Source: Clostridium beijerinckii (GTDB taxonomy: Bacteria > Bacillota > Clostridia > Clostridiales > Clostridiaceae). Taken from it: a DNA stretch of 64,000 nt. The notes below the pieces were generated by a model that was not told the origin of the DNA, made no database searches, and saw nothing but the letters and a program-made list of their open reading frames with translations. This document shows, piece by piece, positions 33,818 to 41,993 of this stretch. Where the stretch lies: contig CP029329.1 of assembly GCA_003129525.1 (NCBI GenBank), forward strand, positions 2,523,501-2,587,500, read 5' to 3'. The first letter of the stretch is position 1. Each line of letters starts with the position of its first letter. Both the position numbers and the translations under genes were made by a program.

Positions 33818-34149
33818 AGAAATCAAGAATTATAATTAAAATAGTAATAATAATATTAATCATTACTATTTTGTCTATATCATTCGCAAATCGTGCAATA
33901 TACGGTTCTTGGAATGTATTTAGTTATCCTAACAGGGTGTACTTCAATGACTATCGCTATGATATTGGGATAATTGTAGTGTTAGCAGATTATGAAAAAC
34001 CCCAATATGAGGTCTCCAGAAATATTGATAGATTTACAGGTAAAAGAATTTATAGTAAAGAGAAAGACTTTATTGGAAACGGAAAAGTAGTTTATTTGTA
34101 TTTGGATGGTGATAGATATATTACTTTAGTATCTGGTGGTGGAGGATGA
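33814..34149 (+). CDS. Small exported or anchored protein, probable ATA start
   Basis: The frame is open from ATA 33814, which overlaps the previous stop (ATAA) and lies 6 bp after GGAGGAG. It gives 111 residues: a typical signal/anchor (KKSRIIIKIVIIILIITIL), then a short extracytoplasmic domain (ANRAIYGSWNVFSYPNRVYF, then YDIGIIVVLADYEKP) and an end KVVYLYLDGDRYITLVSGGGG. No ATG or GTG exists at the N-terminus; TTG 33871 would cut off the anchor and has no ribosome binding site. It is either a rare ATA start or an ATG-to-ATA mutation. The family is unknown. Confidence 0.55.
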   Translation: MKKSRIIIKIVIIILIITILSISFANRAIYGSWNVFSYPNRVYFNDYRYDIGIIVVLADYEKPQYEVSRNIDRFTGKRIYSKEKDFIGNGKVVYLYLDGDRYITLVSGGGG

Positions 34150-34226
34150 TGTAACATTAAGTGATATTAATAATGTCTATTAATAATTGCTTCGTATTTT
34201 TCTTAATTTAACGAAGGAGTAATTAA

Positions 34227-34436
34227 GTGCAAGATATAGATTTGACAGAGTTAAAAGGGAAAATAATTAGACATTTTAAAGGTGATTTATATTTGCTTAT
34301 AGATATAGCAGAGCATACAGAAACAGGAGAAAAAATGGTTATATACAAAGCGTTATATGGAGAATGTGGGGTATATGCAAGACCTATTAATACGTTTCTA
34401 AGTGAAGTAGATAAATGCGAAATAAAAATTATTTAA
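34227..34436 (+). CDS. DUF1653 domain-containing protein
   Basis: A 69-residue protein with the DUF1653 pattern: GKIIRHFKGDLYLLIDIAEH, TETGEKMVIYKALYGECGVYARP and FLSEVDK. The fold is a small beta-barrel-like domain of unknown role. It starts at GTG with GAAGGAG upstream. It stands alone between the unknown membrane genes and a YkvA-like gene. Confidence 0.85.
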   Translation: MQDIDLTELKGKIIRHFKGDLYLLIDIAEHTETGEKMVIYKALYGECGVYARPINTFLSEVDKCEIKII

Positions 34437-34515
34437 AAAGAGAAATACAAATAGTAATTCCACGCAAAAATTACATAGCGTATTATAAGAAATAAAATAG
34501 AAGAGGAGAATTTAA

Positions 34516-34947
34516 ATGAAAATAGAAAATAAAGCATTTACTGAAGAAAAATTAAAAACAGTACTTGAATCTAATAGTGAAGAAGCAAAATCAACAATTA
34601 ATGATGAGGATAAATTTGAGAGACTTGTTCAAAGACTTGAAATCAAATTAAAGTTAGTACCTGGTATCGGAAAATATATAAGCGATATAGCTTGTATGGT
34701 TTCTTTAGTTAGAAGTTACATAAAAAAGGAATATACTGACATACCTATAGGCACGATAATCAGTATAGTTTCAACATTGATTTATATATTATCACCTGTT
34801 GATTTAATTCCAGATTGTATACCTGTGGTTGGCTATTTAGATGATTTAGCTCTATTAAGTTGGGTATTAAAATTAATTCATTCTGATGTTGAAGAATACA
34901 AGAAGTGGAGAATTGAAAATAACAAACAAATTGTAGATGAAATTTAA
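34516..34947 (+). CDS. YkvA-family (DUF1232) protein
   Basis: A 143-residue protein with a C-terminal DUF1232 segment: GTIISIVSTLIYILSPVDLIPD, CIPVVGYLDDLALLSWVLK. The hydrophobic hairpin with the conserved SPVDLIPD motif probably inserts in the membrane. The N-terminal half is a charged helical region. Function unknown. AGAGGAGA precedes the ATG. A hairpin terminator follows. Confidence 0.85.
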   Translation: MKIENKAFTEEKLKTVLESNSEEAKSTINDEDKFERLVQRLEIKLKLVPGIGKYISDIACMVSLVRSYIKKEYTDIPIGTIISIVSTLIYILSPVDLIPDCIPVVGYLDDLALLSWVLKLIHSDVEEYKKWRIENNKQIVDEI

Positions 34948-34965
34948 TATATGCTTTTACATGCT

Positions 34966-35010
34966 TACGAATTACAATTTATCGTTGAGGTAATTCGTAC
35001 TCTTCCTTTT
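34966..35010 (+). terminator. Terminator after the YkvA-like gene
   Basis: TACGAATTAC and GTAATTCGTA flank a 14-nt loop, followed by CTCTTCCTTTTT. Confidence 0.75.
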
Positions 35011-35146
35011 TGATGTAGTAAATTAAAAAATTGATATTTAAAAATTGAATAAGAAATATATTAAAATGTACTACAACAGGAATATATTTAAAAAAGTAAG
35101 TATCAGATGGAACTTGCAAAGGCATAGAACTAGGGGGAATGAATAC

Positions 35147-36292
35147 ATGGAATATATGAACAATCGTAAAATAGCAGGCAACCTGAAAAATATAACTTTA
35201 ATATCAGTTATTTTAATTAGTTATTTTCTTATTTCATCTAATGTACAAGCAGCAACTCTTACAAGTGATCAAGCACTAAATTCCAAAATAGGTTGGACAA
35301 TTGACGGTAAGAAGATTAAATCAGGCAGTTTATCAACAGACTATAATATTGAACAGGCATTAAGTGATATAAATAAGTTTCAATTGAATACTTTAAATAT
35401 ACCTGTAATGATAGATGTAGATAATATTTATTCGAGTAATATGATAGTTGACAAAACAAGTGAAAAAAAGGCAATTGATTTAATTAAACAGTTAAAGAAC
35501 ACAAATACTAATATAAATATAATATTAGAGCCATACCCTTGGGTAGCTCAGGGAACAAAGGCTGAAACTGAATGGAAACCTGACAACATGAATGCCTTCT
35601 TTTTAAATTGGAAGACAAACGTATTAAAAACATTGATAAATGATATTGCAGTGCCATATAACGTAACTGCCCTAAACATAGGAAGCAATCTAGTTAATAT
35701 GGAATCTGAAGAAAATAATTGGTGCGATACTGTAGATTATGTTAGAACATATTATAAAGGATTAGTTACGTATCGAACAAATAAATGGGATACTGCTTCA
35801 TGGTCTCCAGATAGTGTTGCTGCATATAATAACAAGTTAAATAATAAGTTATTTTCAAAAGTAGATTTTATTTCTATAGCAGCTTATTTTGAACTTACAA
35901 ATAATCCTACAAATACAGTTGTAAATCTTGCGAGTGCAATAGAAAATTCTCAGATAGATTTTAGCGGACAAGTTAGACACCAAAATATAAAAGATGAAAT
36001 AAAAAACTTTTATGATAAATGGAATAAACCTATTTTCTTTGGAGAACTTGGTTTCCCTAAATTTGATTATGCATCATATGAGCCTTGGAACTGGAATCCA
36101 TATAAGAATAATAATCTTAATAACCTTGAGCAAGCTAATTGTTTTGAAGCCTATAGAAGAGAATTCGAAAATGAACCTTGGTTTTTAGGATTTTCTATAT
36201 TTGCAATAGGTGAACAAAGTGATGATAAACACTATTATCCAAGTCAAGAAAGTACAGCAGTTATAAAAAATTGGTATAGTAAGGAACAGTAA
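35147..36292 (+). CDS. Secreted glycoside hydrolase-like (GH113-type) protein
   Basis: A 381-residue protein with a Sec signal peptide (ITLISVILISYFLISSNVQA) and a TIM-barrel domain resembling GH113 mannanases. Strand ends include ILEPYPW, ALNIGSNL, DFISIAAY and PIFFGELGF. Glu300 in GELGF fits the catalytic nucleophile. The usual acid/base Glu of the IGTEL-type motif is Asn181 here (IGSNL), so activity is doubtful or differs. ATG 35147 follows AGGGGGAA. Its stop directly precedes the truncated LprI-like gene, suggesting a deletion between the two. Confidence 0.75.
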   Translation: MEYMNNRKIAGNLKNITLISVILISYFLISSNVQAATLTSDQALNSKIGWTIDGKKIKSGSLSTDYNIEQALSDINKFQLNTLNIPVMIDVDNIYSSNMIVDKTSEKKAIDLIKQLKNTNTNINIILEPYPWVAQGTKAETEWKPDNMNAFFLNWKTNVLKTLINDIAVPYNVTALNIGSNLVNMESEENNWCDTVDYVRTYYKGLVTYRTNKWDTASWSPDSVAAYNNKLNNKLFSKVDFISIAAYFELTNNPTNTVVNLASAIENSQIDFSGQVRHQNIKDEIKNFYDKWNKPIFFGELGFPKFDYASYEPWNWNPYKNNNLNNLEQANCFEAYRREFENEPWFLGFSIFAIGEQSDDKHYYPSQESTAVIKNWYSKEQ

Positions 36293-36412
36293 ACAAAAAA
36301 ACTCAATGATATTCAGACAAAAATAGATAAAGATTATAATTTCAATGATACAATTACCACACAAGATATGAGAATGTCAAGTGGAGCACAGTACAAACTT
36401 TGGGATGATGCA

Positions 36413-36540
36413 GTGAATTACACCTCACTTATAGAAGTGGGGGCTTCTTGGTCAATACTACTACTGTAGCAAGTTTCTCCAAGCTATCAAGGTTATTCCA
36501 ACCTCTCTAGTCAATATATCTTATATTACATTGCTAGTTT
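36413..36540 (-). ncRNA. Probable omega RNA (reRNA) of the TnpB
   Basis: By analogy to characterised IS200/IS605 TnpBs, the transcript covering the 3' end of tnpB and the right end of the element forms the guide RNA. The region contains a hairpin (CCCCCACTTCTATAAGTGAGG, read on the minus strand in two pieces). The guide would be the flanking LprI sequence beyond 36413. Not shown directly. Confidence 0.4.
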
Positions 36541-37611
36541 TAGTAGATTTCTACTTGCATTTATATCTCTATCCAGTATCATTCCACATTCTGTACATAT
36601 ATAAGTCCTACAAGATAAGTCTTTAGTTTGGCTTGATTTATTGCCACAATTAGAGCATAGTTGACTACTTGCATAATTGGATGGTGCTATTATAATTTCT
36701 CTACCATGCCATTCTGCTTTATACTCTAACATTCGTCTGAATTCTGCAAAGCTAACATCAGCTATTGATTTAGCTAATTTATGATTTTTTATCATATTGC
36801 TAACTTTTAAGTCCTCAATGACTATAACTTGATTTTCGTTAATTAATTGAGTGCTTACTTTATGCAAAAAATCATTTCTTTGATTAGCTATTTTTTCATG
36901 TATCTTCGCTACTTTAATTCTAGCTTTTCTTCTGTTATTACTTCCCTTTTGTTTTCTAGATAAGTCCTTTTGAAGTTTAGCTAATCTTTTTTCTGATTTT
37001 TTTAAGTGTTTCGGATTGCTAAAAAAATCTCCATCACTTGTTATTGCAAATTCCTTTATTCCTAAATCTACGCCTACTTTTTTATCTATTTTATGTAATT
37101 GATAGTTTTCAGTATCAATTAATATTGATATGAAATACTTTCCACTTGGAACTTGTGATATGGTACAAGACTTAATTAATCCATTGAACTGTCTATGTTG
37201 CTCTACCTTAATCATGGATTTTAATTTAGGTACTTTAATATGATTATTTTCAATGTATATAGTTCCGTTTTGATTATTAGTTGTATAGTTATTTGTATTA
37301 TTTTTCTTTTTGAATTTAGGAAACCCAACTGATTTATCTCTAAAGAAATTCTTATATGCTTTATCTAAATTCAGTTGAGCATTCGCTAAAGCAAGGCTAT
37401 CAACTTCTTTTAACCATTCAAATTCTTTTTTATATTGTGCTGGTGTAGGATATTTCACTTGCTTAATATCTAAGTCTTTATTTTCTTCATAGAATTTAAT
37501 TCTATCAGCTAACATTCTATTATAAACAAACCTAGCACAACCAAAGGTTTTAGCTAAATATATTTGTTGTTCAATATTAGGATAGATTCTATACTTATAA
37601 GATTTTAACAA
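36526..37611 (-). CDS. tnpB: TnpB RNA-guided nuclease (IS605 OrfB)
   Basis: A 361-residue TnpB. The N-terminal helix-turn-helix is typical (YRIYPNIEQQIYLAKTFGCARFVYN). The split RuvC site is complete: Asp in GVDLGIKEF, Glu in VIVIEDLKVSN, Asp in DRDINASRNLLK. The zinc ribbon carries CSNCG and CTECG. It appears intact and is probably an active RNA-guided DNA nuclease that favours retention of the element. It lies 11 bp after tnpA. Confidence 0.92.
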   Translation of the reverse strand: MLKSYKYRIYPNIEQQIYLAKTFGCARFVYNRMLADRIKFYEENKDLDIKQVKYPTPAQYKKEFEWLKEVDSLALANAQLNLDKAYKNFFRDKSVGFPKFKKKNNTNNYTTNNQNGTIYIENNHIKVPKLKSMIKVEQHRQFNGLIKSCTISQVPSGKYFISILIDTENYQLHKIDKKVGVDLGIKEFAITSDGDFFSNPKHLKKSEKRLAKLQKDLSRKQKGSNNRRKARIKVAKIHEKIANQRNDFLHKVSTQLINENQVIVIEDLKVSNMIKNHKLAKSIADVSFAEFRRMLEYKAEWHGREIIIAPSNYASSQLCSNCGNKSSQTKDLSCRTYICTECGMILDRDINASRNLLKLAM

Positions 37612-37622
37612 TCTTTATCACC

Positions 37623-38030
37623 TCACTTGATACCTTGATTTTCTATATAATTCTTGATATTTTCTATAGTTGCTCCACCTGTAGTTATTAAGCAATAACT
37701 TCTATTCCAAAAATACTCTTTCCACAATTGTTTTTTCATAATAGGAAATTCTTTTTTTATAAGCCTACTGCTAGCACTTTTGTAAGCATTAATAAATTTT
37801 GATATTTCTGTATTTGGTGACCCCCTAAATAATAGATTTACATGGTCAGCATCATGATTCCAATCTTCAAGAATAATATTATATTTAGGCTCTATATGCT
37901 CAAATATTTCTTTTAGCCTAGTAGATATTTCATCATCAATAACCTTTCTCCTATATTTTATAACTAAAACTAAATGATAATTTAGTTTGAATACTGAATG
38001 TGTATTTCTATCAAAATTCATAGTAATCAC
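37623..38030 (-). CDS. tnpA: IS200/IS605 TnpA transposase with altered HUH motif
   Basis: A 135-residue Y1 transposase. Catalytic Tyr lies in TGGATIENIKNYIENQG. The metal-binding HUH motif reads His-Val-Asn (DADHVNLLF) instead of His-hydrophobic-His. The codon is AAT. Either the subfamily tolerates Asn or this copy is impaired. The rest (KYRRKVIDDEIS, FINAYKSASSRLIKKEFP, LWKEYFWNRSYCLITTGG) is normal. The likely start is one of the first two Met codons, near 38030 or 38021. Confidence 0.9.
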   Translation of the reverse strand: MITMNFDRNTHSVFKLNYHLVLVIKYRRKVIDDEISTRLKEIFEHIEPKYNIILEDWNHDADHVNLLFRGSPNTEISKFINAYKSASSRLIKKEFPIMKKQLWKEYFWNRSYCLITTGGATIENIKNYIENQGIK

Positions 38031-38399
38031 CTCAGTTATAGTATTAGCTACTGAACTAATTTTATACTATTTTTATAAGAATATTGCTTACGCTATCGGC
38101 GATTCATCTCCCACCTATAGAGGATGAGAGAATTCTCTAAATTTTAGTTAAATGAAATCTACAAGGAATTGCAGAAGACTTTGTCTTCTAGTGATATGGA
38201 AAAGTTAAAAAAAGAAGAACTAGCATGGATATCAAAAAAAGAAAGTGATGCAAAAAATGCAGCAGACGAAGTAAAGGGCGGAACTCTTGAACCAGTTAAT
38301 TATTCTTTATCATTAGCAGATTCAACAAAAAAGAGATGTTATGAATTAGTAAATAACTATATGTAGTATATGAACTTAAACCATATTCTTGTGTTTCAG

Positions 38400-38542
38400 A
38401 TGAAGAAAAATACAAGATCTTAGAAGCAAAATTACAAGAGGAAGTTAATGAATTTTTAGAAGATAAAAATTTAGAAGAATTAGCTGATGTTATGGAAGTC
38501 TTATTTAGACTTGCAGAAGCACTTGGATATAGTGAAGATACG
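38400..38542 (+). pseudogene. Fragment of an NTP-pyrophosphohydrolase-like gene
   Basis: DEEKYKILEAKLQEEVNEF, EDKNLEELADVMEVLF and RLAEALGYSED match residues about 30-75 of the intact MazG/HisE-like protein at 43574 with some 85% identity. The start and the end (LLKARDKKLDERGG) are missing. It is a partial second copy between the LprI remnant and the GNAT gene. Confidence 0.85.
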
Positions 38543-38636
38543 CAACAAAAAGTTGTTAATATGCCTAAATTTGTATATAATATTATATATTTATGCTGGT
38601 GCTATAGTTATAATAATTTTCAAAGGGGTTGAGTTT

Positions 38637-39197
38637 ATGAGCATAAAACATATTAACAATATTATTGATAAAGTTGAATTGAAGAATGGAGCACAATTAA
38701 TCTTGAGAAAGGCAACAGTAGACGATGCTAACGATATTATTGAATATTTGAATATTGTTGGTGGAGAAAGTAACAATTTACTTTTTGGAGAAGGTGAGTT
38801 TAAACTTACAATTGAACAAGAGAGAGCGTATATCGAAAATATTAATAAAGATAAAAACTCTCTTATGCTGTTAGGTGTAATTGATAATAGAATTGTGAGT
38901 GTTTCTCAAATAAGTAGTCAGAACAGACAAAGAATAAGTCATAATAGTGAACTCGCAATTTCAGTAATAAAAGAATATTGGGGAAACAGAGTTGGTAGTT
39001 TTGCTATAGAGCAGTTAATAAAATTTGCAAAAGATAATAAATCTATAAAGAATATTAGTCTTGGTGTTAAAGAGGATAATCATAATGCCATTAAACTGTA
39101 TAAAAGGCATGGATTTGTAGAAGTAGGCGTTCATAAAAATTTATTTAATATCAATGGTGATTATTATGATGAAATATTAATGGATTTATATATCTAA
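38637..39197 (+). CDS. GNAT-family N-acetyltransferase
   Basis: A 186-residue GNAT similar to RimJ/YhhY-type ribosomal or amino-acid N-acetyltransferases: QLILRKATVDDANDIIEYL, GVIDNRIVSVSQISSQNR, SELAISVIKEYWGNRVGS (acetyl-CoA loop), NISLGVKEDNHNAIKLYKRHGF and the closing EILMDLYI. ATG 38637 follows AAAGGGG. A longer frame upstream only reads through the pseudogene fragment. A terminator at 39217 follows, and an IS66 copy begins 64 bp after the stop. Confidence 0.9.
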   Translation: MSIKHINNIIDKVELKNGAQLILRKATVDDANDIIEYLNIVGGESNNLLFGEGEFKLTIEQERAYIENINKDKNSLMLLGVIDNRIVSVSQISSQNRQRISHNSELAISVIKEYWGNRVGSFAIEQLIKFAKDNKSIKNISLGVKEDNHNAIKLYKRHGFVEVGVHKNLFNINGDYYDEILMDLYI

Positions 39198-39216
39198 AGT
39201 TATTAAATAGATAAGC

Positions 39217-39250
39217 AATAGGTAGTTAAAATTAAACTACCTATTATTAT
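39217..39250 (+). terminator. Terminator after the GNAT gene
   Basis: AATAGGTAGTT and AACTACCTATT form a perfect stem, followed by ATTATTGCT. Confidence 0.75.
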
Positions 39251-39346
39251 TGCTATAAATGTAAGCGTAAAAAAATTAACGGATAGATAAATATAAACCT
39301 TCATTGTTAAAATTAACATAGATTTTAACAATGGAGGTTTATTTAC

Positions 39347-39670
39347 ATGAATAATAATGAAAAGATAAATTGGAGAGAAATTGTTGCTACCTTTTCTTCT
39401 TACGAAGGAACGTTAGGAACTTTCTGCAATGCAAATCACATTACTAAAAGTCAATTTCATTACTATAAAAAGAAATTTAAGAATGAAGATAATAATTTAC
39501 AGTTTCATGCAATTTCAATGAGAGAAGAAAAAGTAACAACTGAAATCACCGTAGTTCCAGCTGATAGACCTAATATAATAATAGAAATAGGAGCCACTAA
39601 AATATACGTACCGGCTAATGAAATAGCTGTTTTGAGCACTTTACTTAAGGATTTGATTACAAATGTTTAA
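39347..39670 (+). CDS. tnpA: IS66 accessory protein TnpA (Orf1)
   Basis: A 107-residue IS66 Orf1 with an N-terminal helix-turn-helix (WREIVATFSSYEGTLGTFC, then HITKSQFHYYKKKF) and a C-terminal strand segment (IIIEIGATKIYVPANEIAVL). It is needed with Orf2 for transposition in IS66 elements. It overlaps the next gene by 8 bp. Confidence 0.93.
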   Translation: MNNNEKINWREIVATFSSYEGTLGTFCNANHITKSQFHYYKKKFKNEDNNLQFHAISMREEKVTTEITVVPADRPNIIIEIGATKIYVPANEIAVLSTLLKDLITNV

Positions 39671-40013
39671 TCTTAATAAAGTTAATACAGTTTATCTTGC
39701 GTGTGGAATAACTGATTTGAGAAAAAGTATTGATGGACTAATCGTGATTGTGCAAACGCAGCTAAAACTGGATCCGTTTGAAAAATCCTTGTTTGTTTTT
39801 TGCAATAGGCAAATGAATAGAATTAAGATACTTCACTTTGATGAAGGATTCTGGCTGTACTATTTTCGACTTGAAAATAATAAATTGAAATGGCCGATGA
39901 CTCCAGACGAAGCTCTTAAAATTAACAAAGAAGAATTGAAATGGCTGCTTATGGGATATGAAGTTAGAACTAAGTCTAAATTTAAGCCAATTGAAGTAAG
40001 AAATAGCTTTTAA
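39663..40013 (+). CDS. tnpB: IS66 accessory protein TnpB (Orf2)
   Basis: A 116-residue IS66 Orf2 with the signature VYLACGITDLRKSIDGLIVIV, then PFEKSLFVFCNRQMNRIKILHFDEGFW broken at FVFCN and ILHFDEGFWLYYFRLE. Unrelated to the TnpB nuclease of IS605. Standard length and intact. Confidence 0.94.
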   Translation: MFNLNKVNTVYLACGITDLRKSIDGLIVIVQTQLKLDPFEKSLFVFCNRQMNRIKILHFDEGFWLYYFRLENNKLKWPMTPDEALKINKEELKWLLMGYEVRTKSKFKPIEVRNSF

Positions 40014-40112
40014 AACAAATATCGCTGTAAACCCTTAATTTTGAACTTTTACAAGTTTCGGAATTGAGGGTTTTGTGGTAATATATGCCTATATTTGTTG
40101 TGAGGTATAGGG

Positions 40113-41723
40113 ATGGATATTTTAGATTTAGAAAATCAACTTGATGAAAAAACAAAATTATTGATTTCTAAAATGGAAAAAGACATTGAATCAAAAGATA
40201 AAGAAATTGATGATTTAAAAAAGGAATTGGCTTTTCTTAAAGGACAGATCCTTAATAAAAACAGAAAAATTTTTGGACAATCTAGTGAACAAGTTGATTC
40301 GAGACAGCTCTCACTTTTTAATGATGCTGAAAAAAACAGTGATATTAAAATAGATGAGCCTTCCGTTGAAGAAATTACATATACAAGAAAAAAATCATCT
40401 TCTCATTTAGGAAAGAAAGATAATTTATCCGGCCTAGATAGAGTTACAATTGAGCATAAACTTACTGACTCTGAAACATTTTGCGATAAATGCGGGAATG
40501 TTCTAGTTATAATAGGTAAAAAATCAAAAGAAATTTTAAAATATAAGCCAGCAGAACTTTACATAGAAGAACATGTTTCATATACATATGCTTGCAAAAA
40601 TTGCGAAGCGGATGCTGATAAAGCCAATATAATTTCTGCAAAAATGCCAAATACTTTCTTATATAAAAGTATGGCTTCAAATGAATTATTAGCTCATGTT
40701 GTTAGCATGAAATATCAATATGCAATGCCATTATATAGAATGGAATCATATTTTAAGATGATGAATGTTAATCTTTCAAGACAGACATTATCCAACTGGA
40801 TAATAAGTTGTGCAAATGAACTTCAGCCTGTTTTTGATTATATGAAAGTGGAACTCTTAAGAAGAAATTATATCCATGCCGATGAAACCTATGTGAAGGT
40901 TATTGAAGAAAACGGAAAAGACTCCAACTCAAAAAGGTTCATGTGGCTATATCGCTCCGGAGGCATAGAGAACCACATAATTTTATATGATTATCAGAAA
41001 ACAAGATCTGGCTCTTGTGCTGAAGAATTTCTTGAAGGTTTTTCTGGATATCTTCAAACAGATGGATATGATGGCTATAATAAAGTTAAGAATATAAAAA
41101 GACTATATTGTATGGCCCATATTCGAAGAAAATTCTTTGATATAATATCAACCTTAAACCCTGAAGCTCTAAAGCAGTCTCACGCATTAGAAGGGTTTAA
41201 TTATTGTGAGCAACTTTATGAAGTTGAAAAGGATCTAAGGGAACAATATATATGTAGTGATGATTATTATGGTGATCGACATGCAATAAGGCTCAAGAGA
41301 TCTTCACCCATTCTTAGTAAATTTCAAGAATATGTAGATAATGAAATTGTTAATGCGCTTCCTAAAAGTCCTTTAGGTAAAGCTCTTGCATATGCTCAAA
41401 AGTTGTTGCCATATATGAGAACTTTCTTGACAAATGGATGTCTTGAAATTGATAATAATGCAGCTGAAAGAGCTATAAAACCATTTGTAATTGGCAGAAA
41501 AAACTGGATGTTTTCCAAGACAGTAAAAGGCGCAAAATCAAGTGCAGTACTTTATAGTATTACCGAAACGGCTAAAGCCAATGGCTTAGCAGTGGAAAAG
41601 TATTTAGTATATTTATTCGAAATGTTTGCAAATTCAGAAGTTAAGGAAAAGGACATACTAGAAAAATGTATGCCATGGTCTGAAAGCATTCCAGATGAAC
41701 TGCGCGTTAAGACTACCAAATAA
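40113..41723 (+). CDS. tnpC: IS66 transposase TnpC
   Basis: A 536-residue DDE transposase. It has an N-terminal coiled leucine-zipper part (LENQLDEKTKLLISKMEKDI), a zinc finger (CDKCGNVL and CKNC), and catalytic Asp in YIHADETYVKV, Asp in LQTDGYDGY and Glu in NNAAERAIKPFVIG. The C-terminal IS66 domain is present. It looks fully functional. It differs from copy B by Asp/Gly and Val/Ile replacements. Confidence 0.96.
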   Translation: MDILDLENQLDEKTKLLISKMEKDIESKDKEIDDLKKELAFLKGQILNKNRKIFGQSSEQVDSRQLSLFNDAEKNSDIKIDEPSVEEITYTRKKSSSHLGKKDNLSGLDRVTIEHKLTDSETFCDKCGNVLVIIGKKSKEILKYKPAELYIEEHVSYTYACKNCEADADKANIISAKMPNTFLYKSMASNELLAHVVSMKYQYAMPLYRMESYFKMMNVNLSRQTLSNWIISCANELQPVFDYMKVELLRRNYIHADETYVKVIEENGKDSNSKRFMWLYRSGGIENHIILYDYQKTRSGSCAEEFLEGFSGYLQTDGYDGYNKVKNIKRLYCMAHIRRKFFDIISTLNPEALKQSHALEGFNYCEQLYEVEKDLREQYICSDDYYGDRHAIRLKRSSPILSKFQEYVDNEIVNALPKSPLGKALAYAQKLLPYMRTFLTNGCLEIDNNAAERAIKPFVIGRKNWMFSKTVKGAKSSAVLYSITETAKANGLAVEKYLVYLFEMFANSEVKEKDILEKCMPWSESIPDELRVKTTK

Positions 41724-41862
41724 TTATTTCTATATAAAATTGTACCCAACAGAGAATATAAGTTTTTCTGTTGGGTTTATTTTATCACTTAAATTATGCT
41801 ACCGCTACGCGTCGATTCATTGACGCTTACCTATAAATCAACAATTAAATCTAACAGAGACA

Positions 41863-41981
41863 AAATTTATAATATGATAAGGCAATTTGCAAGAGAATTT
41901 AAGGCACATTTTATTATGACTGGAAGCTATTTAGGAAGAGTTGTTATGCAAAAAGAGTTTTGGTCTCCAATGGGGGATTTA
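41863..41981 (+). pseudogene. 119-bp fragment of the AAA/DUF4143 ATPase gene
   Basis: This piece is about 98% identical to 23928-24047 (two mismatches) and encodes KIYNMIRQFAREFKAHF, then MTGSYLGRVV and EFWSPMGD. It is fused in frame with the tag gene downstream. It stems from a copy of the ATPase gene, probably from another locus, since both copies end at the same sequence. Confidence 0.9.
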
Positions 41982-41993
41982 GTTGAAAAGGAA

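Larger units (their letters stand above)
36413..38147 (-). mobile_element. IS200/IS605-family element (tnpA + tnpB)
   Basis: A 1,735-bp element with tnpA and tnpB in the same direction on the minus strand. The boundaries are inferred from restoring the LprI-like reading frame: the plus-strand left end is GTGAATTACACCTCACTTAT and the right end is ...CTAAATTTTAG, followed by TTAAATG. There is no target duplication, as expected for this family. On the element's own strand, the base stretch before its left end is TTTAA, a plausible target. Subterminal hairpins are present at both ends (CCTCACTTATAGAAGTGGGGG; CATCTCCCACCTATAGAGGATGAG). Confidence 0.85.
36299..38366 (+). pseudogene. LprI-like gene, truncated at its 5' end and split by IS200/IS605
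   Basis: The 5' part (36299-36412) encodes LNDIQTKIDKDYNF, then MRMSSGAQYKLWDDA. The 3' part (38148-38366) encodes LNEIYKELQKTLSS, then MEKLKKEELAWISKKE and CYELVNNYM. Joined without the IS, they read in frame as WDDALNEIYKEL, the LprI N-terminal (lysozyme-inhibitor-like, DUF1311) signature. The signal peptide region is missing upstream, where the glycosidase gene ends. So the gene was already truncated or was later cut. Confidence 0.8.
39261..41830 (+). mobile_element. IS66-family element, copy A
   Basis: A complete 2,570-bp IS66 element. Ends are GTAAGCGTAAAAAAATTAAC (left) and ...CATTGACGCTTAC (right), sharing the IS66-type terminal GTAAGCG. An 8-bp target duplication CTATAAAT flanks it (39253-39260 and 41831-41838). 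It carries the three usual genes. A hairpin lies between orf2 and tnpC (AAACCCT...AGGGTTT) and a terminator follows tnpC (ACCCAACAGA/TCTGTTGGGT, 41744-41776). It differs from copy B (53888-56457, opposite strand) at only a few bases. Confidence 0.96.
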
